Part shown: piece by piece, positions 7,596-15,874 of the stretch
Layout: every line of letters starts with the position of its first letter
Position numbering within the stretch: position 1 is the stretch's first letter
Assembly (NCBI GenBank): GCA_964511215.1
Contig: CAZEER010000039.1
Coordinates: 1-22,686, forward strand
Direction: 5' to 3'
Length of the DNA: 22,686 nt
Source of the DNA: CAZEER01 sp964511215
GTDB taxonomy: Bacteria; Fidelibacterota; Marinisomatia; Marinisomatales; UBA1611
The notes under the pieces: generated by a model
What the model was told of the DNA's origin: nothing
Database searches by the model: none
The model's input: only the letters and a program-made list of their open reading frames with translations
Made by a program: the position numbers and the translations under genes

Positions 7596-9329
7596 ATGAT
7601 TCTATCAATTCTAGATTGGATTATAGTAGGCGCCTTTTTTCTCATATCACTTGGTGTAGGTATCTGGGCCTCAAAAAAAGCTGGAGAAAATACGAAATCG
7701 TTTTTCCTTGCGGGGCGTAATATGCCCTGGTGGCTTCTTGGAGTTAGTATGGTGGCTACTACTTTTTCAACCGATACACCAAATCTGGTTACTGATCTTG
7801 TAAGACAAAATGGTGTCTCAGGGAATTGGGGCTGGTGGGCTTTCCTAATTACTGGAATGCTTACAGTATTTATTTATGCAAAGCTTTGGCACAGGTCTGA
7901 GGTTCTTACTGATATAGAATTCTATGAGCTTAGATATAGTGGAAAAGCAGCAGCGTTTTTACGTGGTTTTCGAGCTCTTTATCTTGGACTAGTTTTTAAT
8001 GTTCTTGTAATGGGATCCGTTAGTTTAGCGGCGGTTAAATTTGGTGAAATTGTACTCGGACTTCCGGGATGGTTCACCCTAAGTATTGCATGCTCTATTA
8101 CTCTAATCTATTCGGTACTCGGTGGGCTAAAGGCTGTGATTATTACAGACTTTATACAATTTATTCTGGCTATGATTGGCTCTTTTTGGGCTATGCTGTA
8201 TTGTCTGTCTCTGCCCCAGGTCGGTGGACTTTCTAATCTCCTATTCCATGAGAATGTTATTAATAGATTATCTTTATTGCCTGACCTTTCAAATCCAGAT
8301 GTTTGGGTTCCTGTCTTACTGGTACCACTTGCGGTGCAATGGTGGGCGAGCTATTATCCTGGAGCTGAACCAGGTGGCGGTGGCTACATCGCGCAGCGAA
8401 TGTTCTCTGCTAAGGATGAAATAAATGCTGTGGGTGCTACTTTTTTATTTAATATAGCTCACTATGCTTTGCGGCCCTGGCCCTGGATATTAATTGCATT
8501 ATCTTCGCTTATTATATTCCCTGATATATCAGATCTAAGAGCTGCATTCCCAGATCTTCCTGACGATAAATTGGGTCATGATGTTGCCTATCCTGCCATG
8601 CTGACACTGTTACCATCTGGCTTACTGGGGTTGGTCTCAGCATCCTTAATCGCAGCATTTATGAGTACAATGTCTACCCAGCTTAATCTTGGTGCGAGTT
8701 ACCTAGTGAACGACTTTTATCATCGATTTATAAAACCGTCTGCTTCTGAAAAAGAGCTGGTAAAAGTTGGTAGATTATTTACTCTTTTGTCAATAATTCT
8801 TGGAGGAGGATTAGGGTTAAAACTGACTAACGCTGGGCAAGCATTTAACTTACTTTTAATGATTGGCGCTGGGACAGGACTCATTTATATCTTACGCTGG
8901 TTCTGGTGGCGAATAAATGCATATACTGAGATCGTGGCGATGGTGAGCTCCCTTATTGTTGCAGTGTATCTAAATTTTGGAGGCTTAGTCATTGCTGACT
9001 GGTTAAAAATAATTATTGGATCAGTAATCACAACTATTGTATGGATAGTGGCGACATTTATCACTTCTCCGGTTGATGATGAGACATTACGTGCGTTTGT
9101 ATCAAAGGTTAATCCTGGTGGCCCTGGATGGCGGAAATATTCTGATGGTATTTCTACAGAACCTTGGCCTATTCCAAAAGGTATTTTATCGATGGTCTTA
9201 GGATGTATCTGTGTGTACGGGATCTTGCTTGGTATTGGTCAACTTATCTATGGGCATATAGAATTGGGTTTGTTTATTTCTGGCTTAGGTTTATTGGCCT
9301 TGTTTGGATTATTTAAAATTTGGAAATAA
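7596..9329 (+). CDS. Sodium:solute symporter (SSS/SLC5 family), probable sugar importer
   Basis: 577 residues with about 13-14 hydrophobic helices. The N-terminus (LDWIIVGAFFLISLGVGIWA, then FFLAGRNMPWWLLGVSMVAT) is the classical SSS start, and ALIYSVLGGLKAVIITDFIQ-type sequence near residues 165-190 matches the SSS signature. Helices continue through SGLLGLVSASLIAAFMSTMS near 350. The family takes up sugars, amino acids and other solutes with Na+. Between exported glycosidases and a sugar kinase, the likely substrate is a monosaccharide such as galactose or GalNAc. The ATG follows the preceding TAA with no gap and the 3' end overlaps the next gene, so it is translationally coupled on both sides. 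Substrate cannot be read from the sequence. Confidence 0.93.
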   Translation: MILSILDWIIVGAFFLISLGVGIWASKKAGENTKSFFLAGRNMPWWLLGVSMVATTFSTDTPNLVTDLVRQNGVSGNWGWWAFLITGMLTVFIYAKLWHRSEVLTDIEFYELRYSGKAAAFLRGFRALYLGLVFNVLVMGSVSLAAVKFGEIVLGLPGWFTLSIACSITLIYSVLGGLKAVIITDFIQFILAMIGSFWAMLYCLSLPQVGGLSNLLFHENVINRLSLLPDLSNPDVWVPVLLVPLAVQWWASYYPGAEPGGGGYIAQRMFSAKDEINAVGATFLFNIAHYALRPWPWILIALSSLIIFPDISDLRAAFPDLPDDKLGHDVAYPAMLTLLPSGLLGLVSASLIAAFMSTMSTQLNLGASYLVNDFYHRFIKPSASEKELVKVGRLFTLLSIILGGGLGLKLTNAGQAFNLLLMIGAGTGLIYILRWFWWRINAYTEIVAMVSSLIVAVYLNFGGLVIADWLKIIIGSVITTIVWIVATFITSPVDDETLRAFVSKVNPGGPGWRKYSDGISTEPWPIPKGILSMVLGCICVYGILLGIGQLIYGHIELGLFISGLGLLALFGLFKIWK

Positions 9330-10372
9330 GTACACCAGGAAGAATATGTCTTTTCGGTGAACACCAAGACTACCTTGGCCTTCCTGTCATTGCTATGGCA
9401 ATTTCCTTACGGGCTAAGATTAGTGGAAGCAAAAGACCGGACAGGCAGGTTATTATTCATAAGCCGGATCTGATGGAAACAGAGATTTTTTCCCTTGATA
9501 ATTTAGATTACAATAGGCCTAGGGATTATTTTAAAAGTGGTATAAAAGTTTGCCAAGATGAGGGTATAGTTTTTAATAATGGATTTGAATGTGAAATAAC
9601 CAGCTCCATACCTTTTCAAGCTGGAACAAGCAGCTCTTCAGCAATTGTAGTAAACTGGATCCATTTTTTGTCACTGATGGCTTGTAAAAAAATAAAATGG
9701 TCCCAAAAAAAAATAGGAGAATTAGCATTTAAGGCAGAGGTGATAGAGTTTGGTGAGCCGGGAGGTATGATGGATCAATATTCTACAGCCATTGGGAATC
9801 TGGTTTATATTGAATCAGAGCCAAAAATATCCGTAAAAAAGTTAAATCCAAGGCTAGGTAGTTTTATTCTGGGAGATTCTGGTGAGCCAAAAGATACGTT
9901 AACAATTCTCAAACGTTGCAGAGATTTAAGGCAAGATATTATTCAACAGATCAAATTAAATAATAGAAAGTTTGACCTACATTTGTGTGAACGAGACTCG
10001 GATTTATCATCAATAAATGATGAAGAGAAAAGTTTATTTTATGCGACAATAGATAACAGGGATATTCTCAAAAAAGCCAAAGTAGAATTGGGAAAAAAGA
10101 ATCCAGACCATGAGCTGTTGGGGTTTTTGTTAAATGAGCAACATTTTATTCTAAGGGATAAATTAAATGTGAGTACTGACAAAATTGAAGCAATGCTTTC
10201 TGCTGCCAAATCTGCCGGGGCACTCGGGGGGAAAATTAATGGATCAGGCGGTGGTGGTTGTATGTTCGCATATGCACCAGAAAACGCAGAGTCTGTAGCA
10301 AAAGCCATTGAAATAGCAGGTGGAAAATCATATATAATACATGCTGATACAGGCACAAAAGTTTTAATTTAA
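9320..10372 (+). CDS. GHMP-family galactokinase-like sugar kinase (TTG start)
   Basis: 350 residues, cytoplasmic. All three GHMP motifs are present: GRICLFGEHQDY (residues 7-18), QAGTSSSSA (100-108, the ATP phosphate loop) and GKINGSGGGGC (about 304-314). Arg8, Glu14, His15 and Asp17 line up with the galactokinase sugar-binding signature (R..GEHTDY), and GGMMDQ with Asp152 matches the galactokinase catalytic Asp region. Galactose, or GalNAc as in GALK2-type enzymes, is the likely substrate, giving sugar-1-phosphate. The only workable start is TTG at 9320: an in-frame stop is at 9314 and the next ATG would remove motif 1. This start overlaps the symporter's last 10 bases. Motif 1 differs from ordinary GalK (GEHQDYLGLPV versus GEHTDYNxG), so exact specificity is uncertain. 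Confidence 0.88.
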   Translation: MEISTPGRICLFGEHQDYLGLPVIAMAISLRAKISGSKRPDRQVIIHKPDLMETEIFSLDNLDYNRPRDYFKSGIKVCQDEGIVFNNGFECEITSSIPFQAGTSSSSAIVVNWIHFLSLMACKKIKWSQKKIGELAFKAEVIEFGEPGGMMDQYSTAIGNLVYIESEPKISVKKLNPRLGSFILGDSGEPKDTLTILKRCRDLRQDIIQQIKLNNRKFDLHLCERDSDLSSINDEEKSLFYATIDNRDILKKAKVELGKKNPDHELLGFLLNEQHFILRDKLNVSTDKIEAMLSAAKSAGALGGKINGSGGGGCMFAYAPENAESVAKAIEIAGGKSYIIHADTGTKVLI

Positions 10373-10396
10373 TAATTATAATAAGGAATAAAGAAA

Positions 10397-11278
10397 ATGA
10401 ATGATATTACTCTTTTAGTTATGGCAGCGGGGATGGGATCAAGGTATGGTGGACTCAAACAACTAGATTCAGTAGGGCCCAACGGAGAGACTATTATAGA
10501 TTATTCAGTATATGATGCGATTCAAGCAGGTTTTAATAAGGTTATATTTATTATTCGAAAGGATTTTGAACAAGAATTTAAATCACAGATAACTGATAAA
10601 TACAGTGGGAAAATTCAAATTGGCTTTGCTTTTCAGGATATGAATGATCTCCCAGACGGATTTAATTGTCCGGACGGTCGTTTAAAGCCATGGGGGACCG
10701 GGCATGCTATTTTGACTTGCAGAAATTTAGTCAATGAACCATTCGTAGTTATTAATGGTGATGATTTTTATGGTCTTGAATCTTTTAAGGTTATAGCTAA
10801 TTATTATAAAAACGGTGGAAAAAAATTTTCTATGGTCGCTTTTCAGTTGGACAAAACACTATCTGAATTTGGTGGTGTAAGTCGTGGTTTGTGTAAAGTA
10901 ACGGATGGACTTTTAGAGACAGTAATAGAAACTGAAAATCTTAAAAAGTCAGACCATGGGATATCCTCAAGCCGAGATTCTTTATTAAAAGGTAACGAAG
11001 CAGTTTCTATGAATGTTTGGGGTTTTACACCTGACCTATTTCATTATTTAAGAGAAATGTTTATTGGTTTTCTTGAAGAAAAAGGTAAAGAGATGAAAAG
11101 TGAATATTTGATACCATCCGTTATAAATGATCTGGTGCATTCTGGTGAAAAAAAGGTATATGTTCTGCATAGTAATGAAAAATGGTTTGGTGTTACCTAT
11201 AAGGAAGATAAACCAATTGTAATGCAAAAACTACAAGAATTAATTAATATAGGATCTTATCCAAGAAATCTATTTTAG
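10397..11278 (+). CDS. Sugar-1-phosphate nucleotidyltransferase (NTP-transferase family)
   Basis: 293 residues, cytoplasmic, GT-A-like Rossmann fold. The N-terminus LLVMAAGMGSRYGGLKQL carries the nucleotide-binding G-x-G-x-R...K signature (Gly12, Gly14, Arg16, Lys21). Metal-binding acids lie in VINGDDF (Asp122-Asp123), and GTGHAIL is typical of NDP-sugar pyrophosphorylases. AAGGA 9 nt before the ATG supports the start. It follows the galactokinase-like gene by 24 bp, so it probably converts that kinase's sugar-1-phosphate and an NTP to an NDP-sugar and pyrophosphate. It is shorter and more divergent than GalU or RmlA, so neither the sugar nor the nucleotide can be named. No galT or galE is present in the window, so this pair may replace the Leloir entry step. 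Confidence 0.87.
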   Translation: MNDITLLVMAAGMGSRYGGLKQLDSVGPNGETIIDYSVYDAIQAGFNKVIFIIRKDFEQEFKSQITDKYSGKIQIGFAFQDMNDLPDGFNCPDGRLKPWGTGHAILTCRNLVNEPFVVINGDDFYGLESFKVIANYYKNGGKKFSMVAFQLDKTLSEFGGVSRGLCKVTDGLLETVIETENLKKSDHGISSSRDSLLKGNEAVSMNVWGFTPDLFHYLREMFIGFLEEKGKEMKSEYLIPSVINDLVHSGEKKVYVLHSNEKWFGVTYKEDKPIVMQKLQELINIGSYPRNLF

Positions 11279-11285
11279 GATTATA

Positions 11286-14200
11286 ATGAAAGTTTTGAAT
11301 TATGGGGCCATAAGGTTTAATTTATTTTTATTTGTGACTCTATTAGCTAAAACACCAAGCGTTATACAAAATCCAAATATTGTTGAAGTAAATAAATTAC
11401 CCCCTAGAGCAACGTTTTTTAATTTTGAATCTAAAGAACTTGCTAAAAAAGATAATCCCCAACTTTCTACATATTATAAGTCTCTAAATGGGGTATGGAA
11501 ATTCAACTGGGTTAGAGATCCTGAAGAACGTCCGGTTGATTTTTTCCAGCCTGGTTTTGATGATTCCAATTGGGATGATTTTGAGGTTCCGGCAAACTGG
11601 GAGATAAATGGTTATGGTGTACCAATCTACCTGAATCATCCTTACGAGTTTTCTTATAATCCGGACCCACCATTTATCCCAGAGGGTTATAATCCTGTTG
11701 GGTCATATAGGAAAAAATTTGTGATACCATTATCGTGGGATGGCCGCCGCATTGTAATACATTTTGGCGCGGTCAAGTCTGCATTCTTTATTTGGATTAA
11801 TGGGCAGAAAATTGGCTACAGCCAAGGGAGTAAGCTACCAGCAGAGTTTGATATTAGTGAATTTGTTAGAATGGGTGAAAATCTTGTATCCTTGGAGGTG
11901 TATAGATGGTCAGATGGGACCTATCTAGAATGCCAGGATTTTTGGAGAATTAGTGGTATTGAACGCGAAGTATTTCTAGTAGCTGAGCCAAAAATTAGAG
12001 TAGCTGATTTTTGGGCAAAGACTCCACTAGATAAAAACTTGAGGCATGGTGCATTAGATCTTCAGGTAGATATTGCAAATGATTATGAAATAGATGAAAG
12101 AATAACTTTACATATTGAAATGTTTAACCCAGAAGGACGGCGAGTTTACAATAAAAAAGATAACATTAAAATCCCAGCAAAATCTCTATTATCGCATCGA
12201 TTAAAAAAATCAATTCCCAATGTTAAGGCTTGGACTGCTGAGACTCCAAACCTCTACAGTATTCAGATAACTTTAAAAAAAGGTCCTGAAGTTATCGTCT
12301 CTACGAATGAGCAGATTGGCTTTAGATCCATTGAAGTAAAAGGTGGACAGTTTTTGTTAAATGGGAAACCAATATTAATCAAAGGTGTAAATCGACATGA
12401 GCATGACCCAAAAACAGGGCATGTAATTAGCCGAGAGATGATGGAAAAGGATATTCAATTAATGAAAGAATTCAATATTAATACTGTCCGAACCAGCCAC
12501 TATCCATCTGACCCGTATTGGTATGATCTGTGTGATAAATATGGTATGTATATTATTGATGAAGCTAACATTGAAAGCCATGGTATGGGATATCACCCCG
12601 ACCGCACATTGGGTAATAAGCCCGACTGGTATACTGCACATTTCACTCGTATCTATAGAATGTTAGAGAGAGATAAAAACCATCCTTCAATTATTATGTG
12701 GTCAATGGGTAATGAAGGAGGCGATGGAACAAACTTTGTAGCATGCTCAAACTGGATTAGGGAAAGAGATCCATCTAGGCCTGTACATTATGAGCGCGCT
12801 TTAGACAATGACCATGTCGATGTGTTTTCGCCTATGTATCCTGGGATAGATTGGTTAAAAAAATGGGCTGAGAAAGAACACGAACGTCCGCTTATTATGT
12901 GCGAGTATATGCATGCCATGGGTAACAGTCTGGGTGGGATGAAAGATTATTGGGACCTTATTCGTAGTGAACCTCAGCTTCAGGGTGGTTGTATATGGGA
13001 CTGGGTAGATCAAGGACTGGAAAAAAAAACAGATAATGGTAAAGTATTTTTTGCTTATGGTGGTGACTTTGGTCCTCCTGACACACCCAGCGATGGTAAT
13101 TTTTTAATTAATGGTCTAGTGCAGCCCGATAGATTACCCAATCCCCATTTTTATGAAGCAAAGAAAGAATACCAGAACTTTTTAGTTAAGCCAATAGGAA
13201 TACAAAATTATTTAGTAGAAATTACAAATGAGCATTTTTTTCTTAATTCAGAAGAATTTTTAATTACATGGTACTTGAAGTCAGAAGGTAGAACTGTACA
13301 AGAAGGAAAGCTAAAAAATTTAAAACTAAGACCGCAAGAAAGTAGGGTGGTTACTATACCTGTTAATGAGATTACAATGGAAGAGGTGGTAGGATGTTCT
13401 TTGGAATTTGAGTTTAGCTTGAAACCAGGGAGAGATTTATCAAAAAAAATCCACCATAATCATTTAAAAACTTTCCAAAAGATATATCAAAATTTTTCAA
13501 CTAAGCCTATAGGTGTGCAAGATTATTCAGTAGAAATTACAAATGAGCATTTTTTTCTTAACTCAGAAGAATTTTTAATTACANNNNNNNNNNNNNNNNN
13601 NNNNNNNNNNNNNNNNNNNNNNNNNNNNNNNNNNNNNNNNNNNNNNNNNNNNNNNNNNNNNNNNNNNNNNNNNNNNNNNNNNNAGTAGAAATTACAAATG
13701 AGCATTTTTTTCTTAACTCAGAAGAATTTTTAATTACATGGCACTTGAAGTCAGAAGGGAGAACCGTACAAGAAGGAGAGCTAAAAAATTTAAAACTGAA
13801 TCCTCAAGAAACTAGATTGATTACCATACCAATTAGGGCAATGAAACTAAAACCCTTGGTAGAATATTTTTTAGATTTTGAATTCAGACTGAAGCAAGAC
13901 CAGGGGTTATTAAAAAAAGGACATCTCATTGCGTGGGAACAGATAACTTTAGTGGATTATAGTACATTTAAAAAATTGAGTCTTGATGAATTGCGAGTTA
14001 ACAATTTGCTAAACTTTCCTGATTTTAGAAATGTGAATATAAATGAAGATATTGTGGAAATAATTGGGAAAGATTATAAAATATTATTTTCAAAGAAGCA
14101 CGGTACTCTTCAGTCCTGGATTGTTAATAATGTTGAATTATTATTAAATGGTCCAAAACCGAACTTCTGGAGAGCTCCCACGGATAACGATTTTGGGAGT

Positions 14201-14965
14201 AATATGCCGGAGCGAATGGCTTTATGGAAGGAAGCATCTGATATACACGATATTGATGATATCATTATCACAAGAAAAAATGGACTGGTAAAGATTAGGG
14301 TATTATATAATTATAAGCATATCGAATCTACAGGAGAAATAGAATACAATATTTTTTGTAATGGGCAAATACAAATAAGTCACACTTTTAAACCTAAGAA
14401 ATCTGGATTGCCCAATCTTCCTAAGTTTGGACTATCTTTGCAAATTCCAAAACAATTAAAAAACTTAACCTGGTATGGCAGGGGACCTCATGAAAATTAT
14501 TTGGATCGCCAATCAAGTGCCAAGGTAGACATTCACTCTGGTACGGTTTCTGAACAATACCATCCCTATATTCGTCCTCAAGAAAATGGGAATAAGACAG
14601 ATGTCCGCTGGGCTACCTTAAAAAATGATAGAGGAACTGGCCTAATGATAAGTGGTATGTTTTCTTTTAATGCCAGCCACTTTATGCCAGATGATTTTGA
14701 TCATGGGTTTGTTAATTCTGAACAAAAAGTAGGCAGTGGTATAAAAGTAAATAAAAAAAATTTACATACCACAGATTTGGTGGAAAAAAATCTAGTCAAC
14801 CTTAATATTGATCATTTTCAAATGGGTGTAGGGGGTGAAGACAGTTGGGGCGCACAACCACTGGAGAAATATCAATTTTCATCACAAGAATACTATTATT
14901 ATTTCAAGATGATTCCTGTAAACAGCCAAGATGACCCGATAGAATTAAATAAAGTTAATTTTTAA
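11286..14965 (+). CDS. Exported GH2 beta-galactosidase, interrupted by assembly gap
   Basis: LacZ-type enzyme with a hydrophobic export-signal-like N-terminus (about residues 8-25). Order: sugar-binding jelly roll (about 60-230), Ig-like domain (235-345), TIM barrel (345-630), a duplicated beta-sandwich domain, then the LacZ C-terminal domain (FWRAPTDNDFG at about 14168-14200; GRGPHENYLDR near 14480). Glu477 in WSMGNEGG is the acid/base and Glu540 in MCEYMHAMGNS the nucleophile. N bases occupy 13584-13683. The frame differs across the gap, but both sides share an identical 55-base end. Collapsing that overlap restores one open frame of 1174 codons, so this is not a real frameshift. Its length exceeds the usual 1020-1100 because of the duplication. 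AGGA lies 5 nt before the ATG. It removes terminal beta-galactose in the periplasm or outside the cell. Confidence 0.93.
13170..13484 (+). repeat. Tandem repeat unit 1 in beta-galactosidase (315 bp, 105 codons)
   Basis: Begins YQNFLVKPIGIQNYLVEI and is followed exactly 315 bp later by a second unit beginning YQNFSTKPIGVQDYSVEI. Base identity is very high over the core, for example only one difference in the 55 bases from 13214 compared with 13529. The period is divisible by three, so the reading frame is kept. The unit corresponds to the beta-sandwich domain that follows the TIM barrel in LacZ-type enzymes. Confidence 0.92.
13485..13954 (+). repeat. Tandem repeat unit 2 (or more units) spanning the assembly gap
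   Basis: The second copy runs 13485-13583, then N bases, then resumes at 13684. The 55 bases before the gap (13529-13583) are identical to the 55 after it (13684-13738). The right part continues WHLKSEGRTVQEGELKNLKL, against WYLKSEGRTVQEGKLKNLKL in unit 1. It ends in HLIAWEQITL, the normal LacZ linker that unit 1 lacks. Whether one or several units lie here is unresolved. Confidence 0.8.
13584..13683. other. Assembly gap (100 N)
   Basis: Exactly 100 N bases, the conventional filler for unknown gap size. Flanked by an identical 55-base sequence on both sides, so the true distance may be negative (overlap) or may contain further repeat units. Confidence 0.98.
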
Positions 14966-14981
14966 AGATTATTGAATTGCA

Positions 14982-15809
14982 TTGAATATATCTGTCATTA
15001 TTCCTACTTATAATCGGAAGGAAACTCTCTCGAGAGCATTAGAATCAGTATTTGAACAAACATTTGAACCTTTTGAAATATTGATCATAGATGATGGCTC
15101 AGATGATGGAACACAAGAGTGGATCAGAGAGAATTATCCATTGGTAAAATATATCTATCAAGATAATGCAGGTGTCAGCAATGCTAGAAATAACGCCATA
15201 CGAATTTCGAAAGGAGAATGGATAGCCCTGCTAGATTCAGATGATGAATGGTTGCCAGATAAATTAAAAAGCCAGGTCAGATTAATTAATAAAAATCCAA
15301 GTTATAAATTTTGCCATACTAATGAGATTTGGATTCGAAATGGCGTAAGAGTCAATCAAATGAAAAAGCACCAAAAATATGGTGGGCAAATTTTTGAACA
15401 TTGTTTAGATTTTTGTCGTATTTCGCCATCATCGTCTTTAATAAAAAAAACAGTGTTTGAAGAAATTGGTTTTTTTGATGAAACATTAAAAGTTTGTGAA
15501 GATTATGATCTTTGGTTAAGAATTGCGGCAAGATATCCTGTCCTTTTTTTGGATCAACCATTAATAAAAAAATATGGGGGACACTCTGATCAGCTGTCAA
15601 AGGTTTTAAAAGGTATAGAGCAATATAGAATACAATCTTTAGAAAAAATAATATTATCAAATATTCTTACAAAATATCAAAAAAATAAAGCTAAGGATAT
15701 GCTACTCTATAAATTAAATATTTATGGCGGTGGACTTGAAAAAAGGAATAAAACAAAAGAGATTGATAAAAATAAAAAAAAGATTCAATATTGGAGTACT
15801 ATATCATAG
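14982..15809 (+). CDS. GT2 family glycosyltransferase (TTG start)
   Basis: 275 residues with a GT-A fold. The N-terminus ISVIIPTYNRKETLSRALES and EILIIDDGSDDGT (about 34-46) is the family 2 nucleotide-binding region. Asp85-Ser-Asp87-Asp88 (ALLDSDDEWLPDKL) is the metal-binding DxD, and FFDETLKVCEDYDLWLR (about 161-177) has the acceptor-side ED motif. No membrane helix is apparent, so it is probably cytoplasmic or peripheral. The start must be TTG 14982 or ATT 14976, because a TGA at 14973 closes the frame and the conserved beta-strand begins directly after. It lies 16 bp after the beta-galactosidase, so it is probably cotranscribed with catabolic genes, which is unusual. The C-terminal 40 residues are very Lys-rich. 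Donor and acceptor are unknown. Confidence 0.9.
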   Translation: MNISVIIPTYNRKETLSRALESVFEQTFEPFEILIIDDGSDDGTQEWIRENYPLVKYIYQDNAGVSNARNNAIRISKGEWIALLDSDDEWLPDKLKSQVRLINKNPSYKFCHTNEIWIRNGVRVNQMKKHQKYGGQIFEHCLDFCRISPSSSLIKKTVFEEIGFFDETLKVCEDYDLWLRIAARYPVLFLDQPLIKKYGGHSDQLSKVLKGIEQYRIQSLEKIILSNILTKYQKNKAKDMLLYKLNIYGGGLEKRNKTKEIDKNKKKIQYWSTIS

Positions 15810-15818
15810 TTCTACTAG

Positions 15819-15855
15819 ATATAGCTATGAATTGTTCTTAGAAAGCTATATTTTT
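15819..15855 (+). terminator. Possible terminator after the glycan operon
   Basis: ATATAGCT (15819-15826) can pair with AGCTATAT (15844-15851) around a 17-nt loop, followed directly by T residues to 15855. The stem is AT-rich and the loop long, so this is weaker than the terminators at 19 and 19074. Its position, 9 bp after the GT2 stop and before the peptidase gene, fits an operon end. Confidence 0.45.
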
Positions 15856-15874
15856 AATATATCAGCAAGATATA

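Noticed and set aside
13584..13745. Frameshift or pseudogene in the beta-galactosidase
   Set aside because: The frame change coincides with a 100-N filler. Merging the identical 55-base flanks restores a continuous frame with conserved sequence on both sides.
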